NCBI GenBank assembly: GCA_028386065.3
Contig: JAKUCV010004776.1
Coordinates: 38,290 to 102,289 of the forward strand
Source: Turnera subulata
Taxonomy: Eukaryota > Streptophyta > Magnoliopsida > Malpighiales > Passifloraceae
Length of the DNA: 64,000 bases
Reading direction: 5' to 3'
A program made the position numbers and the translations under genes. The notes beneath the pieces were generated by a model. It did not search any database and was not told where the DNA came from. It saw only the letters and a list, made by a program, of their open reading frames with translations. Of the stretch, positions 10,691 to 24,600 are shown one piece after another. The first letter of the stretch is position 1. Every line of letters starts with the position of its first letter.

Positions 10691-13600
10691 ATGACACTTA
10701 AGAAGTGGACAACAAGGTGGGGATTCAACATTAAAGCAAGACTATCAAAAATGATGAAGTGTATTCGATCAGGGGAGCAATTGCGTATAGATGACACTGC
10801 TGCATCATCAGAATCCTTAGCAACTAGGGACTATTCAGCCAGTGGCTATTCATCTAGAGCTGGTGAGATAGATCCTAAGCTTGACAATAGCAACATTGAA
10901 GAGGCAGAGTCCTCTCTTCGGGAGAGTGGTTACCTTAACTATGAGGTCAATTGCATCTATTTTCTGCCTGTTATCTCCTTTATCATGATTGTTATATTAT
11001 TAATCTCGAGTCTCAGTTCTGGATTGCTGGCTTGGAGGTGGATGATGAAACAAATAAGATTTGCTTAGTATCTTCTCAGACTTACTTTCTGGCAACTTAT
11101 ATGTTGATTGGTGCGCATCTATTGAGACCTTTACTTTCTAAGAAATCAGTTTTGAAATGTATCATGGTCTTCCTTTATAGAAGAGGCTCTAACAAAGTTA
11201 TGAAGTGATGCTGGTTAATACACAGACTTTGAATCTCAGCCATGATGCTGCTTTTTCATTGTGAGCTTCAACAACAGGAATGCTTCATGTGTTTTAATGT
11301 TTCGAAAAAATAACTTTTCCTTGCATTGTGAATGGATTATTGACACAAGAACACTGCTTTATGGTGCATCAGGTACCAACAGACGAATATAACTATTCAC
11401 TTTGTGATATTTTTTGTCCATCTTATTGCAGCTCCTCAACAATTTCACAGTATTTATACTTGATGCAAATTTTAGCAAAATTATGAACAGAAAAATATCA
11501 GTCAGGCTAAATTGGAACTCTTATTAAAAAAAAAATAGTGGCGTTGACATCGAATTTGAGACACTTATAACTGTAGAATTATTCTGAGGCAGTCATTTTC
11601 CCATAAGACGGATAACCAGTACAGCACCTCTTGGATATTAACACCTCATTTTTGTGCTTATCTGACCCAGCAAGTCCAGTTCCCTTTATTTAGTTGGTTC
11701 TTTATTCCATCTTTTTAAGTCTTTTTAATAGTTTTCCAGGCTAAAGGGCCATTTTTATTTGCAGGAAGCAAGAGCATTACTAGGCAGACTTGAATATCAA
11801 AAAGGAAATATAGAAGCAGCACTTCATGTTTTTGAAGGTATTGACATTGCTTCTGTGACTTCCAAGATGAAAGTCTCCCTTTCTAGAAGATGTGAGCAAA
11901 ACCGACGGCGTTCTCAAAGTGATGCTGCCCCAACCATGTCTATGCATGCTATTAGTTTATTGCTTGAAGCCATTTTTCTCAAAGCAAAATCATTGCAGGG
12001 TCTTGGAAGGTTTGGAGGTACATTTCATTCTTTTCTCACTCCCAACCATTCATTATCCCTGTTTGGTGCAGTGGCGGAAGTCTTGGGTTTCTACTCATAC
12101 TTGCATAGTTCCTGAGTTTTGAGAGCCCCTGCTTTGCAGCCTTTCTTACGGGGACCCTGCATTGGCAGGACCTAAACTGGGTAACAGACTTCCCTTACTT
12201 TGCATTGGATGTTTAAGTTTGGCATCTGTCAAAGTAGAATAAAGAAATACTTTTTCTTGGGAAAAAAATAAGGACAAAAAAGCTGTGGCATGTATCTATG
12301 TTGTTGTCTTGCCTTGTATTTTATCCATTTCTGTGTATTGTTGTAGTGTGATTAGCAATGGTGGGTGCGTGTTACTGGCATGAGTATGTACATGCACAGA
12401 TGAAAGATTAAATAACGTGATTAAATGTTATCTAGATGGTGGTATGCCTCTATTTCATGGCTGTCCTTTCTGGTTTTTCAGAGGCTGCTCAGTCATGCAA
12501 AGTGATTTTGGACACCGTTGAGTCTGCATTACCAGAAGGCCTGCCTGAAAATGTTTCATCAGATTGTAAACTGCGGGAAGTTCTGGACAAAGCTGTCGAA
12601 TTGCTTCCAGAGTTATGGAAACTCGCCAGAGCTCCTCAAGAAGCTATCTTGTCTTACCGACGGGCTCTAATCTATCATTGGAATCTTGAGATAGAAACCA
12701 AAGCAAAACTAGAAAAAGAATTTGCTGTTTTTCTTCTCTATAGCGGTACAGATGCAAGCCCTCCAACTCTCCGTTCGCAGATGGAAGGATCCTTTGTCCC
12801 AAGAAACAATGTAGAAGAGGCTGTTCTTTTGTTATTGATTCTTCTAGGGAAATTTGCTCATGGAAGGATTGGATGGGACCCAGCAATCATGGATCACCTT
12901 TCTTTTGCGCTGTCTGTTTCAGGGGAGCTAAATGCACTAGCCCATCAGGTGGAAAAGCTGCTTCCAGGGATCATGGAGAGAAGAGAAAGATATTGCACGT
13001 TGGCTCTCTGTTATTATGGAGAGGGTGAGGACATGGTTGCGTTGAATGTTTTAAGGAATATGTTGAATAACAGAGATAATCCTGATTGTATATTGGAATT
13101 ACTTTTGGCTTCAAAGATTTGTGCTGAAAACATTACTTGTGTTGAAGAAGGGGTAACTTATGCTCGTAAAGTGCTTTCAGAGTTGCATGGGAGATGTAGC
13201 CAGATGATAAGTGCTGCAAACTACTTACTGGGACTTCTACTTTCATGTCAGTCCAGATTAGTTGCTTCAGATTCTGCAAGGACTTTGAAGCAGTCTGAAG
13301 CACTTGAGTCTTTTGAGTCTGCTGAGAAAATGATGAGAGAAAAAGATCCTGATATCTTGTTTAATCTTAGTCTGGAAAATGCAGAGCAGAGGAAGTTGGA
13401 TGTTGCCCTTCATTATGCAAAGCAACTTTTGAAACTGGAGGCTGGGTCCATGGTTAGAAGCTACATCCTTTTGGCTCGAATATTATCAGCTCAAAAACGG
13501 TATATAGATGCAGAAACTGTAATCAATGCTGCTCTAGATCAAACTGGGAAGTGGCACCAAGGCGAACTGTTGAGAACTAAAGCTAAACTAAAGATTGCAC

Positions 13601-15479
13601 AGGGCCAGTTAAGAAGTGCAATAGAGACCTACACTCGTCTTCTTGCTATAGTCCAAGTCCGGACTAAGAATTTAAGTCCTGAGAAGAAGTTTCTAAAGGT
13701 ATGATTATTAATATATACATCTTACTAAGCACAAGTATCCCTTTCCTCATTCAGTTCACATATTTTGTAGGATCTTCATAATTCCCTTAAATATTTTGAG
13801 ATTGAACATCTTCGTTGTCCAAATTCAGTTACAAAGTGATCCTTGAATGCAATTCAAATTCTGAGAACTATTTATTAGTTGAAATTGGTATGTTATGTCT
13901 TTCAGGAGCTTTCAAAATGGCAAGGTTTCTTGAATTTTAGGCTTCATGCTTTTTTCATATTTAATTAATTTTTCAAGGATAACTATTTGTTTTGGGAATT
14001 TAAAAGGGAATCTTGTGTACTAAACTCTAGCAAAGGTGAAAGAAATTAGACTTCCATTTTTCATGTATGACGATAGTCAGAGAAGAGCTTTTGTCAGAAT
14101 AGTAATTCTTCAAAAAATTTCTCATGCTCAATCAAACTCTGATCGGTTTTCAATATTCATTTTTAATGCTCATATACAGAACACTTGCTATAAAGCTTTT
14201 TAATCACTTTCATCTATCGCAGCTCAAAAAGTGAACACAGTAAAGGGAAAAGATGGATACTGAATATTCAACTGAACTTTGGATGTTAATACTCAATACC
14301 ATGGTTTCTTCTTTGTCTTTTCTGATTTTGGTTTTGATGTTGTAGAGTCGGGGACAGCATGATAGAAAATTGGAAATGGAAACATGGCATGATCTAGCCA
14401 ATGTGTACACAAGTCTGTCCCAGTGGCGGGATGCTGAGGTCTGTCTCTCAAAATCCAAGGCGATCAGTCCTTACTCTGCATCAAGATGGCACTCCACAGG
14501 TATAATGGTTGTTCATAAATGTTTCAGTAAATTCCGACTTTTGTACGTGAATGCATTACTTACCTGCCATTCTACATTGAGGACACAGGCAAACTGGCAA
14601 CTGAGTTATCAAATTGTTTATTTTTTTGTTCTTAGGAGGGATTTCTGTTCTCTCTCCACTAGGCCTTGCTACCATAAAATCTTTGTTCTTGAAACCATTC
14701 CTTCTCCGTAGAGACTGAATGCATTGGTGGAATTGTAAAAACAACCTTTTACAAGAACCAGTACCCTAGTTCGTAATTTAAGATACTTTATGTGATGTAT
14801 GTTTGAACAAGTGCAGGCACATTTGTGCCAACTTGTCAACTTTGAGGGAAAAGGAGACCGCCTGTTGAATTACTTTAACATTTGTGAAGTGCATCGAAAT
14901 GCAAAACATTCCGTACTTTCTATCTGCTGTCTCCAATCTTGTTCAATGTATTGTCCTTTAAACAATTCTGAACTAAGTGCTGCGCACATTTAAGTTTTAG
15001 GCTAGCAGAATGATGGGTCTAAAGCTATTCATTTGAGGGATGCATACAGAATAAAACTATTCTTGTCAACCAGCAGCTTAGAATTTTTGGTTGAATTTGT
15101 CCTTCAACATATTTTTCTCGAGGCCATATGTTTTTGTTGATAAGAGTTGATGATTTTGATAGGTATGCTCTATGAGGCTAAAGGCTTGCACCAAGATGCT
15201 CTTAAAGCATTCAGAGCTGCATTGGATGTTGAACCTTCCCATGTCCCCAGCTTGATATCCACTGCTCGCATTCTCAGACGGCTGGGAAGCGAATCCATCC
15301 CCATCATCAGAGGCTTTCTGACGGATGCTCTTCGACTCGAGAAGACTAACCACTCGGCCTGGTACAATCTTGGCCTGGTCTACGAGGTTGATGTGAGTGC
15401 ATCAGCAGTTGATGTTGCTGAATGCTTTGAGGCTGCAGCTCTTCTGGAAGAATCTGCCCCAGTTGAACCCTTCAGATGA
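10691..15479 (+). CDS. NPGR2: NPGR2-like TPR protein (NO POLLEN GERMINATION RELATED)
   Basis: Model: join(10691..10945, 11765..12017, 12482..13698, 14346..14499, 15163..15479), all junctions GT/AG and in phase, giving 731 residues. The N-terminus has MMKCIRSGEQLRIDD and ESLATRDYSASGYSSR, then NIEEAESSLRESGYLNYEEARALLGRLEYQKGN, close to remembered Arabidopsis NPGR2. The rest is a series of TPR helices ending in the conserved SAPVEPFR. The NPG family is known as calmodulin-binding TPR proteins; NPG1 is needed for pollen germination, and family members act as the TTC7-like scaffold of the plasma-membrane PI4-kinase alpha1 complex. The length matches the family, and no frameshift or internal stop is seen, so the gene looks functional. 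The start at 10691 fits the expected N-terminus. Confidence 0.92.
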
Positions 15480-16256
15480 TGATCCCTAGAAAGTGCAGTT
15501 TGTCTTTCTAAGTTTCCATAAGTTCACAATGTAGATGCAATTACTGGATATGTTATTCATACATTACGTCCCAATTTGTAATGTTTGACATCAAAAGCGT
15601 GATGGGGCAAAGAAAAGGAAGAAAAAAAAATAGAGATGGTTTGCTTGCTTAATTTCCAAGTTAAAGTCCCTGTAAGGCAGTATCTTCTAAGAAAGTGAAC
15701 CGTACCTAGTAGTAATTCCTCACTGAGAAGTTGGCTGATGTTAATACTAAGTCCAATTTTTTCAAAAAAGGTCTCTTGTTAAGAAGATTAATTTTTTTAT
15801 AATCAAGAGAGGTTTTAATTCTCCTTATTCAACATTTGCTATTTTGGCGAGCCCATAACAATATAAGAGTGTTAGTTCTCTTTAATTATCGACAAAAGAA
15901 AAACTTTAAATTCCTTCATAATAAATAAAGACTAGCAATTTGACGAAAGAAAAAATAAATACCAAAGAGCTGCTGCTACCATTAAACACGATTAAAGGTG
16001 GAGAATTGAATTTTCTAAAGCCCTAATTCCAAAAACACAGCACTTTATTTGTAGCCATATTCCTCGCCTCCTTTTCTCTCCAATCCCATTACTGCAGTCG
16101 AAAATTAAACCCTAAAGTCTCACCTTTGATTTGTGGGTTTTGTTCATTGAGGTGTAAATCTGCTTCTATTTGAATTATTTCACCCCTTTCTTTTTTTACC
16201 GTGGTTGAATGTGGAGATTTTTAATTGAAGTTTCAGGCTTATTTCAGGTCCAAAAT
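15480..16256. other. Intergenic: 3' UTR of NPGR2-like and promoter/leader of eIF2B beta
   Basis: The first about 150 bases are probable 3' UTR. From about 16010 to 16256 the CT-rich stretch with AAACCCTAAAG looks like a plant housekeeping leader, possibly with a leader intron ending at TTTCAG just before 16249. Confidence 0.4.
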
Positions 16257-19200
16257 ATGCCAGAGACCCAACTTCTAGTGAATGAGCTTGTGACTAAGCT
16301 CAAAAAACGGTGAGTTTAAAGGCTCAAAGGTTGTTTCTTCATGTATGTTTACGGGAGAATTTAGGTGCTTGTGTATTTTGATTTACCCTTTATTTCTAGA
16401 TTAACATAAATCTTTAAGATTCTATGACTGTTAATCTTAGCTTTCATATGAGAGAAAACATGATAAAAACGTAACTTACATGTTTTTCGCGATATAAACG
16501 TGAGTAGTTCTTTCTATTTTAGCACATAAGCATATGCATAGACATTTTATCCTAGTGCATATATTGATACTTGGTGCAGGTTTAGCGTGTAAAATTGTGC
16601 ACCTATGGAAGAACATAAATTGGTTTCCTTTTAATTTCGTTTTCTGGTGAAGCATGTTTATTTGAATCTATTATTGTGGCAGGAAGGTGGAGGGTTCACA
16701 GGCAACTGCGAAGGCGACAGCAGAGTTGCTTAGAACTGTGTTATCCCAGCAAAGGGTGCCACAGGATAACCAGGCTGCCACTCTTATTGAAGCTGTGAAA
16801 ACTGCTGGAGAACAACTAATTGCTGCAAACCCTGTTGGTATGTTTCACTAATTGCTTTAGTTTTTCTTGCTTTGGATCAATGTGTGCCTCAGATGTTGCT
16901 TATTTTCATGTTGATTGTAATAGCCTTTAGTGTGATTTCTCAAGCAAAAGATCTTTCTGGTGCAGAACTTGCCGTTGGGAACATTGTAAGGCGTGTTCTG
17001 CATATAATCAGAGTGGAAGACCTTTCTGATGTGAAAAATGCTGTTGAAGGGTTGGCATTATCTGCTGGTACTACTGACTATGGCGTAGATGCTGAATGTG
17101 AAGATACCGGGATCCCGTCCTTGGCTAGAAACTCATCGTGCCAACCTTCTTTGCATAACCTTCTTGACCGTATGCCTGACTCAGGAATGTCTCCACAATT
17201 TTGTGCTGTGAGGAATGTTTCTGAAGGAAAAGGCAAATGTAAGCTAATATGTCTCCATGTGCTAAAATTCTCGTATCTTGCTGCATAGCATTTTGATACT
17301 CATCCCCGGAATTTGTGTCATGATTAAGTAGTTTTGCATAAAAATATTTCAAACTTACAATTCCCATTATCCAAGTTTTCATAGTAAAAATTCTGTTATT
17401 TTGAGAGCACATTGTGTTTAAGATTTATGTTAAAAAGTGAATTATCCCGTGCAGCTGACAGGAACGCAAAGAACCGGAAGTTGAAGCATGATGTGATAAG
17501 TGCGGTCAATGAACTCGTAGAAGATATCGATACCTGCCATGAACAGATCGCAGAGCAATCAGTGGAGCTTATTCATCAAAAGTACTCTGAACTATTGCAT
17601 AGAATCATTTCCTCTGAGGATTTTTCCTTTCATGCTTTGTTTTACCTGGATTTTATATTAATGTTTTACTTGTACAGCTTCAGCGTCATATCAATATATG
17701 TATTGTAAACTCTGCTATTTCTGAACTTGCATTATCACGTCTTACAGTAGCTACTGTGTCTCAGTTGCTGCTTCTCACCTACATAGATCTAACTACGTAA
17801 CTATGTTTTCCAGTGAGGTGATACTAACTTTTGGTTGGTCAAGAACAGTAATGAAATTCCTACATGCTGCAAAAGCAAAAAGAAGGTCCTTTCAGGTTTT
17901 TGTTGCAGAGGGAGCTCCCGGGTTTGTACATCTCCACCTCCCCATTCCTTTAGCAAAATCTAGTTGACCTACTGGTTGCCTTGTGTAGGTATTTAAAATA
18001 GGTACTGTCACTTGTAATGTGTTTTTACTTGGTAATGAATCAGATATCGAGGGCATTCCCTTGCCAAAGACTTGGTTGCAAGAGGTTTGCAAACTACACT
18101 TATTACAGATTCTGCAATCTTTGCCATGATTTCTCGGGTTAACATGGTAATTGCTAACTTCAATCGTGCTTCCGCTACAATCAAGGGTTTTACTGAATAA
18201 CATTTAGCTGCTTAATCTTGAACACTGTGATGAAGGTTATAGTTGGAGTTCATGCGGTGATGGCTAATGGTGGAGTGGTTGGACCTGTTGGATTGCATAT
18301 GGTTGCACTTGCTGCACAAAAGCATGCTGTTCCATTTGTTGTACTTGCTGGTACACACAAGGTATGCTGTAGAAAACTTCATCCAAAAGCGCATTTGTGT
18401 TTCCATTGGGCTTGTTCTGAATTACACTCCTTGATCTCTTAATAATCATCTCAGTCTTCAAGGTTTTTGGTGCTTTCCAATTTCCCCCTCTAGAAGTGCA
18501 AGTCTGAAGTTGGTTAAGTGTAGGCCAGACAGCCTTGTCATTCCATTTTATTAAAAACCGGAAAGTTTTTAGTTTTCATCAATGAAGGAGCAGGGTCATA
18601 ACACTTGAAGAGAAAAATCCTCAACTATGTTTGGCTGATTGCAGGCTTCCTGTATTGTTTGTGGCCTTGTGCATATCTTTTTCCTGGTTTCCTGGTTGTA
18701 ATGGATATAAAAGTTCATGTTTTACAGTTATGCTAAGTGCTGCTAACCAAATTCTATTCTCTTAATTACCTCATTCCTTCTTCCAGTTATTAGCTTTGAT
18801 TTTGCTACTTTCTGTTCCCTTCTGTTGGCTACTTCTTCACACAATGTTTCTGTCGTTGTATGACAGTTATGTCCATTGTATCCACAAAATCCGGAAATAC
18901 TGCCGCAGGAGATGAGATCCCCATCTGAGCTCTTGCATTTCGGAGAATTCTCGGACTGCATGGATTTTGGAATTGGAAGCGGCACCCCTCTTCTTCACGT
19001 TATCAATCCTGCCTTTGAATATGTTCCACCAGAACTTGTTAGTCTCATCGTTACAGAAGTGTAAGACGATCTTTGTGTTACTATTGCAGTGTTAATTATA
19101 GCATTTCTATAGCATATCCCAACACACTTGGATTTCAGATGTTGAAGATTTATGATCATTAATCTAAGTTATATATCTTCCTGGTAACAAATATACCATT

Positions 19201-19488
19201 CATTCTTTTCCTGATTATTTGCAAGAATAACCTTTAAATAAGTTTGTTCCATCACAGTATGTTCAGTGAGAACCACCCACATAGCTTAGCTTCTCCAACT
19301 ATTGTTGGTTCTATCCTTTCTTCTCGGTTTACAGAAAATTTTCCATTTGTGACTCTTGGTCTGAGTTTCAATCATTATCAAATTTATTTTGCAGAGGAGG
19401 ACATAAACCATCATATATGTACCGGCTTCTTGCTGATTATTACTCTACTGATGATTTGCTTCTGCCGAAGAACTGTTCCGTGAAATAG
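16257..19488 (+). CDS. Translation initiation factor eIF2B subunit beta
   Basis: Model: join(16257..16309, 16683..16837, 16966..17238, 17455..17581, 17814..17921, 18044..18146, 18236..18361, 18867..19060, 19395..19488), all GT/AG and in phase, giving 410 residues, the usual plant length. Diagnostic segments are ELAVGNIVRRVLHIIR, KLKHDVISAVNELVEDI, CHEQIAEQSVELIHQNEVIL, GVHAVMANGGVVGPVG, MVALAAQKHAVPFVVLAG, LCPLYPQNPEI and SYMYRLLADYYSTDDLLL. eIF2B is the nucleotide-exchange factor that recycles eIF2-GDP; beta belongs to the regulatory alpha/beta/delta subcomplex with the Rossmann-like IF-2B fold. This copy is intact. Exons 5-9 recur in decayed form at 30.1-31.5 kb, and exons 8-9 in fragments at 34.5 and 45.7-46.7 kb. 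Its 3' flank carries a MIR482 hairpin on the opposite strand. Confidence 0.95.
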
Positions 19489-20609
19489 TAAGTTTTCATA
19501 AATGAAGCACTGCTGCTAAATTATTTGTTACTCTTTTGCATTGTTTGTTGGGATAGAAGTATGTATTCATGGTCCTGAAATGTACCAAAAGTGCTGAGAG
19601 GATCTAGAATTGGTGTATTTAATACACAGTGCAATATCATGCTTCACCAGATTATGTCATGTCTTTTTTATGTTTCCCCGGAACTGATCATTGCTAGTAC
19701 TAACTTTTTGCAGACATACACTTGTGACAGAAGTTGCCGAACAGGAAAAACAGTCCTCTGTTCCATCCTATAGAAGAAGAACAGGGGGTGGAGATTTTTG
19801 GTTATCTATTTTGTTTTTGATACATAAATAGGATGCTAATGTAATATAGGAGGAAGCATACATTAGGACTTCAGATTTTCCCCAAAAGAAAGAAGCTTTC
19901 AATGTTTGAAACGTGAGAATTCCTGTTAACAACAAGTTGAGTACTAAATGTATATGAGAGCGCTTGGATAAGCTTTAAGAATATGAATAAATAAGAAGAG
20001 GAAACAAAGAGTAGATAGCCGTGGGAAACATAGACATGAATATCTTGATTGCAATCTGCTTACAATTTGCAACAGTTGGATATGAAATTGGTTGTTTCTT
20101 CACCACCCACCCCCCCAATCTGGTTCATGCTAACGAGCTAGCAAGTTTGAAATCCAAGATTTGAGACCAGACTTTCTTTGAATCCAATAATCGGCACTTC
20201 ATAACAAAAGGGAAAAGACGAATGTATCAAATGAACACTTCTACTGTCTGTTATCCTAATGGACAAAAACCTAAAACACAAGACCACAAAACTGGACATA
20301 GCCACCTCCAACTTAGTAAAAGAGGATCTCTCGGTGGTTATTAGCTTATCAACACCTCTCCTCTCCATCATATGCTAATTAATTCCAAACATGATTTAAA
20401 TCTGAACAAAGAACTAAAGGCAAAAGGTATGTATAATACAAATCAAATAAACTACTACTTAATGAACAACAAAATAAGTTAATTCACCAGACCCAAATCC
20501 AGATCCAGATCCAGATCCAGATCCAACACTACAGAGAGGATAGTAGATCACCGAAACTCACAGTATAACTTATCAATCATCCACAAAGGTAAATGGGGGA
20601 GAGAAGGGT
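19489..20609. other. 3' flank of eIF2B beta; downstream part of the MIR482 copy 1 unit
   Basis: No protein gene. The stretch from about 20150 to 20600 is repeated near 32560-33000 and 47990-48340, for example GGTGGTTATTAGCTTATC and CATCATATGCTAAT. It belongs to the shared duplication unit and may be the 3' part of the minus-strand primary microRNA transcript (inference). A GATCCA hexamer repeat lies at about 20499-20524. Confidence 0.5.
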
Positions 20610-20735
20610 GGGTAAGGGAGGAACTTTAGGAAATGATAGGAATGGGCGGGATAGGGAAGACAAAAGAAAAAACTCGCTTTGTCTTCCCAATCCACCCATT
20701 ACCTACAACTTCCTCTAGCCCCATCTTCCTTACCC
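20610..20735 (-). ncRNA. MIR482: MIR482/2118-type precursor hairpin, copy 1
   Basis: Read on the minus strand, 20703-20681 forms the 5' arm and 20660-20639 the 3' arm of a stem, with an A/T-rich loop of about 20 nt between them. The stem extends outward through GAGGAA/TTCCTC to GGGTAAGG/CCTTACCC. The 22-nt 3p product begins UCUUCCCUAU and ends CGCCCAUUCC, in the style of known miR482-3p. The reverse complement encodes GMGGIGK, the P-loop of NBS-LRR resistance proteins, which is the known miR482 target site. 22-nt miR482/2118 members are known to trigger phased secondary siRNAs. A TATA box at 20818-20826 and an ACGCGT block at 20890-20895 lie upstream. Expression is not shown by sequence. Confidence 0.88.
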
Positions 20736-20817
20736 ATCTCCTCACTTCTGCTTCTTTCCTACCCTATCTTCACATTCACAGTACAAAAGCCACACACAGG
20801 AGGAGGGCAGACTAGTT

Positions 20818-20826
20818 GATATATAG
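20818..20826 (-). promoter_or_regulatory. TATA box of MIR482 copy 1
   Basis: CTATATATC on the minus strand, about 80 bp upstream of the stem-loop. The same CTATATAT core is at the same relative place in all four copies. Confidence 0.65.
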
Positions 20827-20884
20827 AAGGGCAAGATAATTGTAATCAACTTGCACTTCCTCGAAGGCGCATGATAATGACTTT

Positions 20885-20901
20885 CAAAGACGCGTTTCCC
20901 C
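20885..20901 (-). promoter_or_regulatory. Conserved ACGCGT (CGCG-box) promoter block, copy 1
   Basis: Minus-strand GGGGAAACGCGTCTTTG. ACGCGT fits the VCGCGB box bound by CAMTA transcription factors. It lies about 64 bp upstream of the TATA box and is conserved in all four MIR482 copies. Confidence 0.5.
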
Positions 20902-20905
20902 AGGA

Positions 20906-21640
20906 ATATTATTAGTTTAACACTTTAACTAGAGTGAAAGAATGTTAGTAGTAATGAATTATTACCACTAAAGTCTAATCCCCAGGACTATTGTTACTAC
21001 TAGCTAAATTAGACTTAAAAAAAGATTAGTACTAAATTATTATCACTGAAGTGTAAACTGTAGAGCTACCACCCAACCCAAAATCATGGATCAACTAAAT
21101 TTGCGCTTATTTATCATCTTCAACTAAATTTGCGCTGTAGTACCAAGTTAAACTTTTTTTTTTTTTTAACGATAAGTTAAACTTGTTTTGTACTACACAG
21201 GACTATATTTGGATGTATGTACTGTGAATAGAAAATTACTCCACTACAAGTTACAACCGTAAAAAAGATAATTCAGCTGGACATGGAACTTGGGAGAGGA
21301 AGCTAGGTTGTTAAACCCAGCCCGACCATCAACCGGGAATTGGTAGCGAGTCAATAGGGTTGTTTAATTCTTCATAAATTTTGTAAAAAAAATTAAGGGG
21401 AAAAAATTTTATAAGGAGATCCAATCCAAAAAAACATCATAAACCAATATGATTAAAATAATATTAATAATCCTAATTTTGTGTTTTACACATTTAAGTT
21501 TCCTTAACTAGCCTTAGTCTTAATAAGCTAATGGGCCGTATCAAGCTAATGGGCCGTATCATCTCAAGCTTAATCTAAAATAAATAATTTTTTGAACTAA
21601 TAAATACACAGCCCAACTGAATCCTAATTCTAATAAATAA
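20906..21640. other. Upstream flank of MIR482 copy 1; end of duplication unit 1
   Basis: AT-rich, with runs such as TTACTACTAG and a segment at about 21223-21320 (GAAAATTACTCCACTACAAG through GGAAGCTAGGTTGTTAAAC) that recurs near 34280-34450 and 48965-49000, marking the unit's right edge. AAGCTAATGGGCCGTATC is duplicated at about 21526-21560. The LINE 3' tail begins at about 21641. Confidence 0.4.
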
Positions 21641-21686
21641 TTTTTTTTCTTTTTTTTGGTACTTCGGAAAGGAAAAACATAGTATA

Positions 21687-24600
21687 TCAGGTGCGCAAAA
21701 GAGCAGCACCAGATACATCAGAATGCAAAGAAACTAACACAGCAGGCGGAGGAGCCTGCCAAATACAAAGACGGGCCTCCTGACGAGCTCCTATTTTAGC
21801 CAATACATCAGCACTAGCATTCGCCTCAAGAAAGATGTGGCAAATACTGCAATCCCAGGATCTAGAGATAAACTCCTTGATGTCCAAAACCAGCGCAGCA
21901 AGAGGATGAGTCACAGAGACACCCGTAGAAATTAGTTGGACAGCAACCTTGGAATCACTCTCCAAAATCACCTTTTGAAACCCACGCTCCCAGGCTAGCA
22001 GGAGCCCCTGCTTAATATCGAATAACTCAACAGAAAGAATTGTTGTGAACCCTATATGAGCAGAAAACCCACATATCCATCCCCCCAAATGGTTCCTTAA
22101 CAAACCACCAGCCCTAGTGATGCTTGGGTTCCCTAAGGCACTCCCATCGACATTAATCTTTAACCACAAAGCAGGGGGAGGCCTCCAATTCATCCAATGA
22201 GCTTGACGTAATGGGGTTATAGGGGCTGCCGAGGAGAAGGCAGCTTGATACTCATTCACCAAACTCGTCGCCGTATCAGCTAGATTTCGAGGAGGGGTCC
22301 GCTCATTCTCAAACACAAACAGATTCCGGTCTGTCAGCTCATTCTCAAAGCCGCCAATATAGCACAACAAAGAAGCTTGACCAACCCGGTCTGTCAGCTC
22401 CATTGGCATTAGCATCAAACCATGACAACAAATCAGCAGCACAAAAGGAGCTACGTGAGGCTGCAAGCACCACCAGATCCCAAACCTCCCCAACCCTCAC
22501 ACACTTCCGTAGTAGATGGTCTACATCCTCCTCCACCAGCCCACACAAGAAACAAATGGTAGAATTAGCAATCCCTATAGCATGCCTGCGGGAATTTGTC
22601 AACAGTCGATTCCAGCGAACCAACCAGACATAAAAAAGGATTTTATAAGACAACTGCAAGCTCCATACCCATCTCCAATCAATGTTCTGCACAACACCAA
22701 CATCCTGAGTTAACCACTTGTAGGCCGATCTGGCAGTAAATGCACCATTTGAAGCGAGCCCCCAATACAAAATGTAGAACCCGAGACCGAGAGAGGGACT
22801 GCTTGGATCTGGTGGAGCACATTCTAAGGGAGCAAGCCATGAAGAACTGTGCCATCCCATTCACGATTGAAAATTATGTCCAAAACCCTCATGTCCTGCA
22901 ACTCCACAGGTACCTCGGCAACACACAGTTCTGAGAGGGATGAAGCACCAACCCATCTATCATGCCAAAGAGAGACTTCGTCTCCCGAGCCTATACGCCA
23001 CCTAAGACCATCCTCCAAAGCATTGATACTGCGGACAATCCCCTTCCAAAGTGGTGATGTTAACACACTTGGAGAATGTGACAAAAGGTGATCATTCCCC
23101 AAGTATTTGGCTCGGAGTAAATTCGCCCACGGCTTATCCACCTCCTGCAACAAATCCCATCCAACCTTACCCAACAGGGCTATATTGTTCTCACGTGCCC
23201 GGTAAATGACCAACCCCCCCTAGACCTTGGGCTTAGTAACAGCATCCCAATTAACAAGGTGGATGCCGCCAGACTCACCTCGTGACCATAAGAAGTTTCG
23301 AACTAGCTGATCAATAGCTTGACACACGCCAGAAGGCAACCACATTGACTGCATCGTGTAAATAGGAATGGCTGTGAGTGTGGATTGTATCAAGGTAACA
23401 CGCCCCACCAAAGTTAGATGCTTGGCCTTCCACGATTGGAGCCGCTGCTGAATCCGGTCAAGAACATACTTGAAAGTGGCTCGTATGACCCTACCACTAA
23501 GCAGAGGCACTCCCAAATAACTCCCCAAATCCTCCGTAACTACCATATTCAACTCCCCCCGGAGAAAAGCAATCCTTTGGCGCGGTACACATGGTGCAAT
23601 ATAAACAGAGGACTTTTCCGGACTAAGCTGCATCCCGGAGAAGTCACAAAAACACTGTAGGGTATCGCGTACCACTCTTGCCTGCTGAATAGTAGCTTCA
23701 GTAAATAATAACACATCATCGACAAACATCAAATGGGAGAAGGATGGGAAAGTTTGCGATGCTCGAACAGGCTTCCAATCCTGATTTTGAACTTTCTGAC
23801 AAATTAACAGAGAAAGTCTCTCCATACAGAGGACGAAGAGATACGGGGACAACGGATCTCCTTGACGTAAGCCCCTTTTGGCTACAAATGAAGGTAATTT
23901 CTCCCCATTCCACAAAAGAGAAAAGGTAGTAGAGGACACACATGCCATAACCAAAGGCTGCGGAAACCCAAAAAAAAAGAAGAGTGTCCTCCAAAAAGGA
24001 CCAATTCACCCGGTCATAGGCCTTAACCAGGTCAATTTTGATTGCCAAAGCCCCCTTAAAGGAATGGAGTAACTCTTGGGCAATGATGATATTATTCCTT
24101 GTTCCATGACCCGACAAAAATCTTGCCTGTATAGGGCTCACAAGATCATGCAACAGAGGCCAGATGCGATTCATAATTACCTTCGTAAGCACTTTATAAA
24201 GGACATTGCAGAGGCTAATAGGCCGGAACTGCGATACCACTTCCGGGACCTCCACCTTAGGTATTAACACCACCAAAGTTTCGGCAAGCTTAAAATCAAT
24301 GGAACCACTAGAGAAAGCTTGTTGCACCATATCCCACAGATCATTACCAAAAATTTCCCAAAATGTCTTGAAAAATATCGGCTGGAAGCTGTCCGGCCCA
24401 GGGGCCTTGTAATTACCCATGGCGCAGAGGGCATCCCAAACTTCGCACTTATCAACAGCCCGTAATAAGGACACCGCATCAGCCCTCGCAACAGATGGAG
24501 GAGCAGCTGTAAGCGAAGGGGCACTGACCACATCCATAGTCACACCAAATAGGTCCTGAAAGTGAGAAGAAACCTCCTGCTGGATGGATAAGAATAGGGT

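Noticed and set aside
20633..20815. Short plus-strand ORF starting MIGMGGIGKT, like an NBS-LRR P-loop
   Set aside because: It ends within a few residues after the P-loop, recurs at all four hairpins and is the complement of the microRNA 3' arm. It is explained by miR482 target complementarity, not by a resistance gene.
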